In this document: positions 26,393 through 35,564 of the stretch, piece by piece
How the letters are laid out: each line of letters opens with the position of its first letter
Position numbering within the stretch: position 1 is the stretch's first letter
Assembly: GCA_017308575.1 (NCBI GenBank)
Contig: JAFKEQ010000005.1
Span: 106,093 to 170,092 of the forward strand
DNA from: Afipia sp.
GTDB lineage: Bacteria; Pseudomonadota; Alphaproteobacteria; Rhizobiales; Xanthobacteraceae
Length of the DNA: 64,000 nucleotides
Reading direction: 5' to 3'
Notes under the pieces: generated by a model
Databases searched by the model: none
What the model saw: only the letters and a program-made list of their open reading frames with translations
What the model was told of the DNA's origin: nothing
Position numbers and translations under genes: made by a program

Positions 26393-27855
26393 TCAGGATC
26401 GGCAGAATGGACAGCATCCGCATCGCGGACGTGAACGACGACACGATCGTCGATGAAGATCTTCTGCCAACCGTCAAGATGATCCAGCATCCGTGCCGCC
26501 GGGGCATTCCGGCTCAGCAAGGTCGTATCGATCCCGTGACGCGCCAGCAGATCGAGGAACACGCCGGGCTTCAGCAATTGCAGCGCGGCGTTGTATTCCA
26601 GCGCGAACTTTTCGCCATACAGTTCAGCGCGGCCATCGATGTACGGCGCGAGCCCCTTCGAGATCATGTAGCCGCCGAAATTGTAGTCATTGAAAATGCG
26701 CTTTGCGTGATTGGCTTTTAGGGCTTCAACTGCCGCTTCCGGCGCGAACCACCTGCCTGGATGATATCGGCCCGCGACGCATGCGAAAATCGTAATTCCT
26801 GCGAACACCATGGCCGCGCCTGACAGCACAACATTCCTGCGCAGTGGAGAGGTCCATATCAGTTTATCGGCGTGCACTCCGAACTGAATTGCGAGCGGTG
26901 TAGCAACGACCAGCGGAGCCAACAGAGCAAAAACATCCGCATTTCGAAAATGCGCCATCGCCATATAGAGCAATCCGGCAAACAGCACGTTGCGCATGAG
27001 TGGCAGTTTCATGCCCCTGAAGAATATGAATGCCAGAATGAGGAATATACCGACCTGAATAGGCCCCAGAACTCCGAAATCAAGAGGCGCCCATTCACGG
27101 ATCAATTTCAGCGCCTTACCGAGATCGAGAATCGCGTGTGCCGCGCGGAACGCATTCCATCCATAAGGCGTGACACAGCACGCCGCCGTCGCAACAATCC
27201 CGAACAGAAACCAGCGCCGCAACAATCGCCACCGCTCCGATGAATCCGCGGCGAGCGCCGCATCAACCGCAATCGGGGCGATCAGCAGCAAGCCAAAAAT
27301 GAAACTGCCGTGCAGGTTGACCCACAGCGCCATGAGCGCGGCGACCAAAAAAGAAGGCGCCTTGCGACGCTCGACCGCTGAAAGCAGTGCGCAGACCCAC
27401 GCCACCATCACCGGCAACACCAGCACATGCGGTCGTGCATAGAGATGCGGCCTGGCGATCAGGAACGACAGCGCCAGTATCGGCAACACCCACAAGACGC
27501 CGAGACGGCGGACCAGAAAGCGGGCGACAATCATATAGGCTAGCGCGGTCGCCAGCGACGCGACGACAGCAGGACCGGTCCAACCAAACCACGCGTAAGC
27601 CTGGCCGTAGAATACCAGCGCCAGCCACTGCGAGGACATCCAGGGCTTGCCCTGCATGGTGAAGGAGTAGATATCCGTCCACGGCACCGTGCGGTGATCA
27701 ACGATCCATTGGCCAACAGCAATCTGCCAGTAAATGTCCGGATCGAGCAGAAGCCGATTGCCTTCGGCAAGCACCACGGCATAGATCACAATGCCCGCGC
27801 AGAGCGGAAGCAGAATGTACTTCTTCGACGCACCCTCGCCCGCAGCGTCAGTCAT
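26371..27855 (-). CDS. Multi-pass membrane protein, possible GT-C type glycosyltransferase (copy B)
   Basis: 494 residues with about eleven to twelve membrane helices and a short soluble C-terminal part. The first extracytoplasmic loop reads DPDIYWQIAVGQWI, then VPWTDIYSFTMQGKPWMSS. The acidic D-x-D pair before Tyr-Trp in loop one recalls the catalytic loop of GT-C glycosyltransferases that use polyprenyl-phosphate sugars. The C-terminal segment has FNDYNFGGYMISKGLAPYID and DGRAELYG. It is clearly a paralogue of the gene just upstream, with which it overlaps by four bases (ATGA). The substrate is unknown. Confidence 0.75.
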   Translation of the reverse strand: MTDAAGEGASKKYILLPLCAGIVIYAVVLAEGNRLLLDPDIYWQIAVGQWIVDHRTVPWTDIYSFTMQGKPWMSSQWLALVFYGQAYAWFGWTGPAVVASLATALAYMIVARFLVRRLGVLWVLPILALSFLIARPHLYARPHVLVLPVMVAWVCALLSAVERRKAPSFLVAALMALWVNLHGSFIFGLLLIAPIAVDAALAADSSERWRLLRRWFLFGIVATAACCVTPYGWNAFRAAHAILDLGKALKLIREWAPLDFGVLGPIQVGIFLILAFIFFRGMKLPLMRNVLFAGLLYMAMAHFRNADVFALLAPLVVATPLAIQFGVHADKLIWTSPLRRNVVLSGAAMVFAGITIFACVAGRYHPGRWFAPEAAVEALKANHAKRIFNDYNFGGYMISKGLAPYIDGRAELYGEKFALEYNAALQLLKPGVFLDLLARHGIDTTLLSRNAPAARMLDHLDGWQKIFIDDRVVVHVRDADAVHSADPEIKPASN

Positions 27856-29354
27856 GGCCGCGCGTCATCCGTGCTCTTGATCTTTCCACCGCCCTGCGCT
27901 TCCGATTTACGGACATGAACGACCGACAAATCGTCCGCATAAATCCGCTTCCAGCCATCAAGACGATCCATCAGACCAACAGCTGGCGTGGAAGGCGTCA
28001 GCAACGTAGCATCGATCTTGTAGCTCTCCAGAAGATTCAAAAATGAGTCCACGTTCTTGAGTGCGAGCGCATCGAAGACTTCGACCAGAAACTCGCTGCC
28101 ATAGAGTTCGCCCCGGCCATCGAAAAATACCGGGATATCCTGCGTGATGAGATAACCGCCGAACCCCGCATTGTGGAGAATTCGTTCCGCCTTGCGCTCC
28201 TTCAACAGTTCGACCGCACTCACCGGCGTGAATACCCGCATCGGCGTGAAGGTGTAATACGCGACGAAGATCCAGGTTGCGATGCTGGCCCCTACAAGAA
28301 CGGCAGCGATTCCCACCTTGCTATCGGATACTGGCCTGCCACCGGCGCGACCGAACCGCACGGACAGCGGTTTGGCCAGCACCAGCGGCGCCAGCAGCGC
28401 AAAGATTTCGATGCTGCGGACATGAGACAGCGCCATGTACAGCAATCCAAGTACCAGCAGGATGCGTGTCGGCGACAGCACGATGCCGCGCCAGAGCGTG
28501 AGACCCAGCGCCGCAAGCAGGCAGATGACGAATGGTCCGAGGCTGCTGAAATCGACCGGCCTCCATTCGGGAATCTGCGCCATGGCGTCGCCGAGATCGA
28601 GAATCCTGCGCGAGGCCAGCAGCGATTCCCAGCCGTAGGGTGTGATGCAGCTTGCCGCCAGCACGCAAAGACCGAACACGATCCAGCGCATGGCAAGCGA
28701 CACACGCTGCGATGCGTCCGCATTCCACAGCGCATCGAGTGCAAAAGGCGCGACCAGCGTGATGCCCAGGACAAATCCGCCATGAAGATTGGCCCACAGC
28801 GTGATCAGCGGCAGCAGCCAGAATGACGGCGCGCGCCGCTCGTCAGCGGCGTTCACCAGACCGAGAACCCAGGCTACCATCACCGGCAGCGCGAGAAGAT
28901 GAGGGCGTGCGATGAAGTGGTGCGCGGACACGATTGTCGCGACGATTGCAATAATCACGGCATGGATCGGAGCAAACCGCCGCGTCAGGCTGCGCGCCAG
29001 CAACGCAAAGGCGGCCGCGGTTCCAAGCCCGGCCAGAATAACCGGTCCGGCCCATCCGGCGATCCGATAAGCGATGGCATAAACAACCTGCGCCAGCCAG
29101 GACGATGAAATCCATGGCTCGCCCTTCCTGGTGAAGGAATAGATGTCGACGGTAGGCATCGCATGATGATCGATGATCCACTGCCCGATCGCCGTCTGCC
29201 AATAGGTGTCCGCATCCTGCAGAGAACGATTGCCGGCGATCACAAACACCAAGAACAGGCCCGCGCCGAACCACAGCCATGCCGGCACGCGGCCCAGCGC
29301 GCTTTCACGCGCGCCCGGCTGATGCCCGATACCGTCATAACCGGCGATGCTCAT
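27852..29354 (-). CDS. Multi-pass membrane protein, possible GT-C type glycosyltransferase (copy A)
   Basis: 500 residues with the same plan as the downstream copy. It has about twelve helices, loop one with DADTYWQTAIGQWI and DIYSFTRKGEPWISSSWLAQ, and the C-terminal LHNAGFGGYLITQDIPVFFD and DGRGELYG. Both copies keep D-x-D before Tyr-Trp and the Gly-Gly-Tyr plus Asp-Gly-Arg segments near the end, probably the functional sites. It is the first gene of a two-gene operon, with its promoter between 29355 and the thiamin leader. No glycan or lipid-carrier genes stand nearby to hint at the pathway. Confidence 0.75.
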   Translation of the reverse strand: MSIAGYDGIGHQPGARESALGRVPAWLWFGAGLFLVFVIAGNRSLQDADTYWQTAIGQWIIDHHAMPTVDIYSFTRKGEPWISSSWLAQVVYAIAYRIAGWAGPVILAGLGTAAAFALLARSLTRRFAPIHAVIIAIVATIVSAHHFIARPHLLALPVMVAWVLGLVNAADERRAPSFWLLPLITLWANLHGGFVLGITLVAPFALDALWNADASQRVSLAMRWIVFGLCVLAASCITPYGWESLLASRRILDLGDAMAQIPEWRPVDFSSLGPFVICLLAALGLTLWRGIVLSPTRILLVLGLLYMALSHVRSIEIFALLAPLVLAKPLSVRFGRAGGRPVSDSKVGIAAVLVGASIATWIFVAYYTFTPMRVFTPVSAVELLKERKAERILHNAGFGGYLITQDIPVFFDGRGELYGSEFLVEVFDALALKNVDSFLNLLESYKIDATLLTPSTPAVGLMDRLDGWKRIYADDLSVVHVRKSEAQGGGKIKSTDDARP

Positions 29355-29596
29355 GGTGCAGTCCTGCAGAGGAAGAGACCTCGCGACCTAACCATCGGCG
29401 GCATAATTCCGGGTAAACTCAGCCATCGGGCAAGCTTGGTAAAAATGGCGAAATCAGCTGAAATCGCCGCGCTTCGGTTTCCAACAGGGTCAACGAAGCC
29501 TTACCGGCTATCCGGCACAACAATTCCGTTGCAGCGCGAGATGCGAAAACGCGCCACCACGATGCGAAAAAGCCGTGCCGGAGCGCTGCACCGGCA

Positions 29597-29624
29597 TTGA
29601 ACCCCTGGGACATCGGGTTTATTG
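29597..29624 (+). promoter_or_regulatory. Possible sigma-70 type promoter of the thiamin operon
   Basis: TTGAAC (29597-29602) and TTATTG (29619-29624) are separated by 16 bases and sit immediately upstream of the TPP riboswitch, the expected place. The match to the -35/-10 consensus is moderate. Confidence 0.35.
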
Positions 29625-29633
29625 TAAGGACAT

Positions 29634-29722
29634 GTTCCGAGGGGTGCTCCGGCAGGGAGCTGAGATACCGCGGTCGCGCGGTGACCCTTTGAACCTGATC
29701 CGGGTCATGCCGGCGAAGGGAC
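29634..29722 (+). promoter_or_regulatory. TPP riboswitch (THI element)
   Basis: The conserved core is clear: GAGGGGTGCTCC, then GGGAGCTGAGAT, a variable arm (ACCGCGGTCGCGCGGT), then CCTTTGAACCTGATCCGGGT, CATGCCGGCGAAGGGA. P1 pairs GTTCC (29634-29638) with GGGAC (29718-29722). The AAGGGA that serves as ribosome site for thiO (29716-29721) forms part of the 3' strand of P1. TPP binding should therefore hide it, pointing to control at translation initiation. No terminator hairpin is seen between the aptamer and the ATG at 29727. Confidence 0.96.
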
Positions 29723-29726
29723 AGGG

Positions 29727-30746
29727 ATGCTACAGAAAGCCAAGTCTCCGCGAGGAGAGTCTCCAGTCAATATTGTAGGTGCAGGCATTGCCGGCGCATG
29801 GCAGGCGCTGCTATTCGCGCGCGCGGGCTACGCCGTGACACTGCACGAGCGCAGTGACGCGGCCATGACAGAGGCCACGAGCCACTGGGCCGGCGGCATG
29901 CTGGCGCCATGGTGCGAGCGGGAAAGCTCCGAGCCTGTGATCACGCGCCTCGGCATCCGCTCGCTGGACTTGTGGCGCGAGCAGCTCCCCGATACGCCCT
30001 TCAACGGGTCGCTGGTCGTCGCGCATCCGCGCGACCGCGCCGATTTCGAGCGCTTCGCCAAGCTGACCACCGACCATGAGCGGCTTGATGCCACTGGCAT
30101 CGCCGAACTCGAGCCATCGCTGGATGGCCGATTCCGCGACGCGCTGTTTTTCGCGGGCGAAGGTCACGTCGAACCGCGAAGCGTGTTGCCGATGCTTCAC
30201 GAAAAGCTGGCTGAGGCCGGCGCGACGATTCAATTCCAAAGCGACATCCAGCCGGACAACATACTCGACGGCATTGTGATCGATTGCCGCGGCCTTGGCG
30301 CACGCGACAAACATCGCGACCTGCGCGGCGTCAAAGGCGAGATGATCATCGTCGAGACGGTCGAGGTGCAGCTCTCGCGCCCGGTGCGGTTGCTTCATCC
30401 GCGCTGGACGCTCTACATCATTCCGCGTCCGAACAACCGCTTCATGCTCGGCGCCACCTCGATCGAAAGCGAAGACACCGGCGTCAGCGTCCGCTCGGCG
30501 CTTGAACTGCTGAGCGCAGCCTATGCAGTGCATCCGGCGTTCGGCGAAGCGCGCATCATCGAATTCGGCGCGGGTCTGCGCCCTGCTTTTCCGGACAACC
30601 TGCCGCGCATCGCGATCAACGACAGGCAGATTTCCGTCAACGGGCTCTATCGGCACGGCTTCCTGCTGGCCCCTGCCCTTGCGGAACTGACGCTGGCCTA
30701 TGTCGAGCGCGGCGCGATCGATAACGAGGTGATGCAATGTTCCTGA
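29727..30746 (+). CDS. thiO: ThiO, FAD-dependent glycine oxidase
   Basis: Oxidises glycine to dehydroglycine (iminoacetate) for the thiazole half of thiamin. The 339-residue product begins with a Rossmann FAD motif (NIVGAGIAGAWQALLFARAG, then VTLHERSD). It also has the DAO-family segments HWAGGMLAPWCERESSE, GEGHVEPRSVLPML and RHGFLLAPALAEL. The ATG follows the TPP riboswitch directly. The last ten bases overlap thiS. Confidence 0.95.
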   Translation: MLQKAKSPRGESPVNIVGAGIAGAWQALLFARAGYAVTLHERSDAAMTEATSHWAGGMLAPWCERESSEPVITRLGIRSLDLWREQLPDTPFNGSLVVAHPRDRADFERFAKLTTDHERLDATGIAELEPSLDGRFRDALFFAGEGHVEPRSVLPMLHEKLAEAGATIQFQSDIQPDNILDGIVIDCRGLGARDKHRDLRGVKGEMIIVETVEVQLSRPVRLLHPRWTLYIIPRPNNRFMLGATSIESEDTGVSVRSALELLSAAYAVHPAFGEARIIEFGAGLRPAFPDNLPRIAINDRQISVNGLYRHGFLLAPALAELTLAYVERGAIDNEVMQCS

Positions 30747-30934
30747 CCGTCAACGGCGAGCGGATCGAAACCAAAGCCACGCATGTCGATGCACTGCTGA
30801 GCGAACTCGCCTACGAGGGCAGTCATCTGGCCGTGGCAGTGAATTACGACGTGGTGCCCCGGGCACGCTGGGCTAACACGCCGCTCAACGACAATGACTC
30901 GGTGGAAATCCTCACGCCCCGGCAGGGAGGATGA
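30737..30934 (+). CDS. thiS: ThiS, thiazole sulfur-carrier protein
   Basis: Ubiquitin-fold sulfur carrier whose C-terminal thiocarboxylate gives sulfur to ThiG. The 65-residue product starts MFLTVNGERIET and keeps VAVNYDVVPRARW, DSVEILTPRQGG and the essential Gly-Gly end. It overlaps thiO by ten bases and is followed by thiG after seven bases, so all three are probably made together. The activating enzyme ThiF is not in this cluster. Confidence 0.97.
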   Translation: MFLTVNGERIETKATHVDALLSELAYEGSHLAVAVNYDVVPRARWANTPLNDNDSVEILTPRQGG

Positions 30935-30941
30935 GAGCAAG

Positions 30942-31730
30942 ATGAGCAAAGTGAATTTCTACGGCCGCGAATTCTCGTCGCGTCTGCTGATCGGCAGCGC
31001 GCTCTATCCGTCGCCGAAGATCATGCAGGACGCGATCCGTGCCGCCGGCAGCGAGATCGTCACCGTTTCGGTGCGCCGCGAGACCGCAGGCGGCAAAACC
31101 GGTGATCAGTTCTGGTCGCTGATCCGCGAACTTGATGTCACCGTTCTGCCCAATACCGCAGGCTGCAAATCAGTGCGCGAGGCCGTCACAACCGCAAAAC
31201 TTGCGCGCGAACTGTTCAACACGCCATGGATCAAACTCGAAGTCATCGCGGACGACGAGACGCTGCAGCCCGATGTGGTCGGCCTCGTGGAAGCTGCGAA
31301 CATCCTCATTAAGGACGGCTTCGAGGTGTTCCCTTATTGCACCGAGGATCTTTCCGTCGCGCAGCGCCTGGCCGATGCCGGTTGCAAGGTCGTGATGCCA
31401 TGGGCCTCCCCGATCGGCAGCGCGCGCGGAATCACCAGTCCCGATGCATTGAAGCTGCTGCGTGTTCGCTTGCCCGACATCACACTGGTGGTCGATGCCG
31501 GTATCGGCGCGCCATCGCATGCCGCCAAAGCGCTCGAACTTGGCTTCGACGCCGTCTTGCTGAATACCGCCGTCGCGAAAGCTGAAGATCCAGTCAAGAT
31601 GGCAAAAGCGTTCCGGCTTGCCATCGAGGCAGGACGCACTGGCTATGAAGCGGGCCTTATGGGTGCGCGCGATTTTGCCTCTCCTTCAACCCCTGTCGTT
31701 GGGACACCGTTCTGGCATGCTGTATCCTGA
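30942..31730 (+). CDS. thiG: ThiG, thiazole synthase
   Basis: Forms the thiazole phosphate carboxylate from deoxyxylulose 5-phosphate, dehydroglycine and ThiS thiocarboxylate. The start at 30942 (MSKVNFYGREFSSRLLIGSA) gives the normal 262 residues. The lysine that forms the Schiff base lies in TPWIKLEVIADD. VLPNTAGCKSVREAV, VMPWASPIGSARGI and VVDAGIGAPSHAAKALELG are characteristic TIM-barrel segments. It overlaps the start of thiE by 14 bases. Confidence 0.97.
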   Translation: MSKVNFYGREFSSRLLIGSALYPSPKIMQDAIRAAGSEIVTVSVRRETAGGKTGDQFWSLIRELDVTVLPNTAGCKSVREAVTTAKLARELFNTPWIKLEVIADDETLQPDVVGLVEAANILIKDGFEVFPYCTEDLSVAQRLADAGCKVVMPWASPIGSARGITSPDALKLLRVRLPDITLVVDAGIGAPSHAAKALELGFDAVLLNTAVAKAEDPVKMAKAFRLAIEAGRTGYEAGLMGARDFASPSTPVVGTPFWHAVS

Positions 31731-32337
31731 TCGTTTTTATCCCGTGGTCGATACTGTCGCGTGGGTCGAGCGCCTGACGAAGCTCGGCATCGGCACCATT
31801 CAGCTGCGTGCGAAGAATCTCGATGATGCCGCTGCGCTCGCCATCGTCCGCGAGGCACTGGCGGTGACCAAAGGCACACAGGCCAAGCTGATCGTGAATG
31901 ATTATTGGCGCGCGGCCATCGATGCGGGCGCGCAGCACCTGCATCTCGGACAGGAAGACCTCGATACGGCGGACGTGCCCGCGATCCGCCGCGCCGGGCT
32001 GACCCTCGGCATTTCGACCCATGACGAGGATGAACTCGACAATGCGCTGGCCTACAAGCCGGACTATATCGCGCTCGGCCCGATCTATGAAACCACGCTG
32101 AAGAAAATGCGGTTCGCGCCCCAGGGCATCGAGCGCATTACCGCTTGGAAACTCCTGATCGGCGAAATTCCGCTGGTCGCCATTGGCGGCATCAAGCTCG
32201 AACAGGCCGCCGATATTTTCGCGGCGGGCGCCAATTCCATCGCCGTCGTCAGCGACGTTACTCAGAATGCCGATCCGGATGCGCGCGTGCGCGCCTGGCT
32301 CACCGATTATCCCAACGATCTCACAAAAGCTGCCTGA
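31717..32337 (+). CDS. thiE: ThiE, thiamin phosphate synthase
   Basis: Joins HMP diphosphate and thiazole phosphate to give thiamin phosphate. The start at 31717 (MLYPDRFYPVVDT) inside the end of thiG gives 206 residues, normal for the family. Motifs are TIQLRAKNLDD, KLIVNDYWRAAIDAG, HLGQEDLD, LGISTHDEDEL, DYIALGPIYETTLKK and AIGGIKLEQA. The lysine and pyrophosphate-binding residues are in place, so the ThiE call is preferred to TenI, with some doubt because the two are close. Confidence 0.9.
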   Translation: MLYPDRFYPVVDTVAWVERLTKLGIGTIQLRAKNLDDAAALAIVREALAVTKGTQAKLIVNDYWRAAIDAGAQHLHLGQEDLDTADVPAIRRAGLTLGISTHDEDELDNALAYKPDYIALGPIYETTLKKMRFAPQGIERITAWKLLIGEIPLVAIGGIKLEQAADIFAAGANSIAVVSDVTQNADPDARVRAWLTDYPNDLTKAA

Positions 32338-32366
32338 GACTCAAAGCGACCCACAAGGAGGACGCC

Positions 32367-34295
32367 ATGAATATTCGTTCAAATCCGGACACCACGCTCC
32401 CGGCCGTGACCACCGGCGGCCTGCCCTCGTCGCGCAAGATTTATTCGGTGCCCGACACTGCGCCGGACCTGCGCGTGCCGCTGCGCGAAATCATTCTCTC
32501 GCCCGAAGCGAAAGAACCGAACCTTCCGGTCTATGACACCTCCGGCCCCTACACCGATCCGAACGTCATCATCGATGTCAACGCCGGCCTGCCACGCAGC
32601 CGTATCGCATGGGTGAAGGAGCGCGGTGGCATCGAAGAATATGAAGGTCGCCAGATCAAGCCGGAAGACAACGGCAATGTCGGCGCATCGCATGCAGCCG
32701 CGGCCTTCAAGGCGCATCACAATCCGATCCGCGGCCTTGACGGGCACAAGATCACACAACTCGAATTCGCACGCGCCGGCATCATCACCAAGGAGATGAT
32801 CTATGTCGCCGAACGCGAGAACCTCGGGCGCAAGCAGCAACTCGAGCGCGCCGAGGCCGCGCTGAAAGACGGCGAGTCGTTCGGCGCATCCGTGCCCGCC
32901 TTCATCACGCCGGAATTCGTCCGCGACGAAATTGCCCGTGGCCGCGCGATCATCCCCTGCAACATCAATCACGCCGAACTTGAGCCGATGATCATCGGCC
33001 GCAATTTCCTGACCAAGATCAACGCCAATATCGGCAACTCCGCCGTAACGTCGTCGGTCGAGGAGGAAGTGGACAAGATGGTATGGGCGATCCGCTGGGG
33101 CGCTGACACCGTGATGGATCTCTCCACCGGCCGCAACATCCACACCACTCGCGAGTGGATCCTGCGCAACGCGCCAATCCCGATCGGAACCGTGCCGATC
33201 TATCAGGCGCTGGAGAAGTGCGACGGCGACCCTGTCAAGCTGACCTGGGAGCTGTATCGCGACACGCTGGTCGAGCAGTGCGAACAGGGCGTCGATTATT
33301 TCACCATCCATGCCGGCGTGCGCCTCGCCTACATCCATCTCACCGCCAACCGCGTTACCGGTATCGTGTCGCGCGGCGGCTCGATCATGGCCAAGTGGTG
33401 CCTCGCACATCACAAGGAGAGCTTCCTCTATACGCACTTCGACGAAATCTGCGATCTCATGCGCAAGTATGACGTCTCGTTCTCGCTAGGCGACGGCCTG
33501 CGTCCGGGTTCGATTGCCGACGCCAACGACCGCGCGCAGTTCGCCGAACTCGAAACGCTGGGTGAACTGACCAAGATCGCTTGGGACAAGGGCTGTCAAG
33601 TGATGATCGAAGGCCCCGGCCACGTGCCGATGCACAAGATCAAGATCAACATGGACAAGCAGCTCAAGGAGTGCGGCGAAGCGCCGTTCTATACGCTTGG
33701 GCCGCTGACCACGGACATTGCACCGGGCTACGATCACATCACCTCCGGCATCGGCGCGGCGATGATCGGCTGGTTCGGCTGTGCCATGCTCTGCTATGTC
33801 ACGCCGAAGGAACACCTTGGTCTTCCGAACCGTGACGACGTCAAGGTCGGCGTCATCACCTACAAGATCGCGGCACATGCCTCCGATCTCGCCAAGGGCC
33901 ATCCGGCGGCACAACTTCGTGACGACGCGCTCTCGCGCGCACGTTTCGATTTCCGCTGGCAGGACCAGTTCAACCTCGGCCTCGATCCGGATACGGCACT
34001 GCTCTATCATGACGAGACGTTACCGAAGGAAGCGCACAAGGTCGCGCATTTCTGCTCGATGTGCGGCCCGAAGTTCTGCTCGATGAAGATCACGCAGGAC
34101 GTGCGCGATTACGCCGCCTCGCTTGGTGACAACGAGAAGGCCGCCCTCAACCTCGGTGGCGCTTCAAGCGTCGGCATGACGATGACCGGCGTCATCGCCG
34201 ACGGCATGGCGCAGATGAGCGAAAAGTTCGTCAAGATGGGCGGACAGGTCTATGTCGAGGCGGACGCGGTAAAGGAAAGCAACAAGGCGTTCTGA
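32367..34295 (+). CDS. thiC: ThiC, HMP-phosphate synthase (radical SAM)
   Basis: Converts aminoimidazole ribotide to the HMP phosphate pyrimidine. The 642-residue product starts after AAGGAGGACGCC at 32367 (MNIRSNPDT). The frame is open upstream inside thiE, but the ribosome site decides the start. The C-terminal [4Fe-4S] motif C-x2-C-x4-C is present (FCSMCGPKFCSMK), with SFSLGDGLRPGS, IEGPGHVPMHKI and HITSGIGAAMIGW before it. It is the last gene of the operon. thiD, thiF and thiL are absent here. Confidence 0.97.
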   Translation: MNIRSNPDTTLPAVTTGGLPSSRKIYSVPDTAPDLRVPLREIILSPEAKEPNLPVYDTSGPYTDPNVIIDVNAGLPRSRIAWVKERGGIEEYEGRQIKPEDNGNVGASHAAAAFKAHHNPIRGLDGHKITQLEFARAGIITKEMIYVAERENLGRKQQLERAEAALKDGESFGASVPAFITPEFVRDEIARGRAIIPCNINHAELEPMIIGRNFLTKINANIGNSAVTSSVEEEVDKMVWAIRWGADTVMDLSTGRNIHTTREWILRNAPIPIGTVPIYQALEKCDGDPVKLTWELYRDTLVEQCEQGVDYFTIHAGVRLAYIHLTANRVTGIVSRGGSIMAKWCLAHHKESFLYTHFDEICDLMRKYDVSFSLGDGLRPGSIADANDRAQFAELETLGELTKIAWDKGCQVMIEGPGHVPMHKIKINMDKQLKECGEAPFYTLGPLTTDIAPGYDHITSGIGAAMIGWFGCAMLCYVTPKEHLGLPNRDDVKVGVITYKIAAHASDLAKGHPAAQLRDDALSRARFDFRWQDQFNLGLDPDTALLYHDETLPKEAHKVAHFCSMCGPKFCSMKITQDVRDYAASLGDNEKAALNLGGASSVGMTMTGVIADGMAQMSEKFVKMGGQVYVEADAVKESNKAF

Positions 34296-34322
34296 ACAGG
34301 GTTTTCGAATCTTTCGAGATGG

Positions 34323-34356
34323 AAATAGCCGGACCATGGTCCGGCTATTTTATTTT
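34323..34356 (+). terminator. Terminator of the thiamin operon
   Basis: AAATAGCCGGACCA and TGGTCCGGCTATTT form a perfect 28-base palindrome, followed by TATTTT. It lies 27 bases after the thiC stop. Confidence 0.85.
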
Positions 34357-34438
34357 GAAACGAGACTTCTCCACCGCTATTGAACCATATGGCGCAGCCG
34401 AGCGACACATATCGAAGTTCAACAGGGATGATAGCACC

Positions 34439-35392
34439 ATGCGCAGCACATCGCTTGCCACAAACGCTCTCATAGCTATCGCGCTCGCGGCCCCCATGGC
34501 GTCGCAGGCCGCTGCACAAACCCCACCACCATCCTCATCCGTTGAAGCCGCATTCACGGAAAAAATGAATGCTTACGTGGGCTGCATCAATCGCCTGTCC
34601 GAGCGTTCGTACAGTTCACGCAGCCGCTACTTCAGTTGGGCAAATCCGAAAGGACCGACAGGCAAAGAGCGGATCATCTATGGTACCTACACGATTTACG
34701 ACACATCGGACTGCCGCAAGAACGTGGAGAAGGCCAACACATTGGAACCGCGCGATGCGGAGCTGGAGGCCGCGGGCTCCGCGTATGCAGACGCCGTCAG
34801 CAAGCTTGAGCCGCTGCTGAAGGAGGCAGACGACTACTACACCCAGGAAAACTACAAGGACGACAAGATGGCCAAGGGAAAAGCATTGCATCCCCAACTT
34901 GTCGCCGCATGGGATGCGTTTGCAAAGGCCGACAAAGATCTGCGCCTTAATGTCGAGACGATCAACGACAAGCGCGCGCTGGAGCGCCTCGCCGCGATCG
35001 AGCGCAGCGAGGGCCGCAAGGCGCGCTATCATGTCGAGGCGCTGATGATCCAGGCCAAGCGCGTGCTGCGCGCGCAGAAGGCAGACAAGCCGGACATGGC
35101 CGCGATCACGCAGGCGCTGAACGATTACGAGACCGCGACCAAGGATCTCGAAAATGCGTCAAATGCCGACGACGGCCAGAAGATCGGTTCGATGTTCACC
35201 AGCAGCGCAAAGTCCTTTCTGACCTCGGCCAAGCAACTCATGCGCCGGGTTCGCGACAAGACACCGTACAGCCAGGGCGACAAGATGATGATCAATGCCG
35301 GCAGCGGCTGGATGATTGAAGGGTCTCCCGACAGGCTGTTGCGTGATTACAATCAGCTGATCGAGGCCTACAATCGCGGCGCCCGTATCTAG
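34439..35392 (+). CDS. DUF3829-type exported protein
   Basis: 317-residue product with a signal peptide (LIAIALAAPMASQAAAQ, cleavage near residue 29). An alpha-helical domain follows: AFTEKMNAYVGCINRLSERS, DDYYTQENYKDDKMAKGKAL and ALNDYETATKDLENA. This Tyr-rich pattern with a conserved Cys-x-Asn and YYtqenYKDDk segment fits DUF3829, often found in bacterial lipoproteins or periplasmic proteins of unknown role. No lipobox is seen. The start at 34439 was chosen because an upstream in-frame ATG (34319) would lie in the thiC terminator. It stands alone. Confidence 0.75.
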   Translation: MRSTSLATNALIAIALAAPMASQAAAQTPPPSSSVEAAFTEKMNAYVGCINRLSERSYSSRSRYFSWANPKGPTGKERIIYGTYTIYDTSDCRKNVEKANTLEPRDAELEAAGSAYADAVSKLEPLLKEADDYYTQENYKDDKMAKGKALHPQLVAAWDAFAKADKDLRLNVETINDKRALERLAAIERSEGRKARYHVEALMIQAKRVLRAQKADKPDMAAITQALNDYETATKDLENASNADDGQKIGSMFTSSAKSFLTSAKQLMRRVRDKTPYSQGDKMMINAGSGWMIEGSPDRLLRDYNQLIEAYNRGARI

Positions 35393-35564
35393 CCTGCAAT
35401 CGCGCCCGGTATGCCGATAGCATCCACCGTTGCCGCCATGCATTGCTGTCAGCACCGCAAATCTCTCCACAGCAACGTCTTAGTGTCACAATCCGCGAAT
35501 TGAAGCAGTCACGAAAACCCTGTTAGAAAGGCATAACGCGCGATCGGCGCACAGCATCATCGGA

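Noticed and set aside
30894..30941. Longer thiG start at 30894
   Set aside because: Would overlap the end of thiS; the start at 30942 gives the conserved ThiG N terminus.
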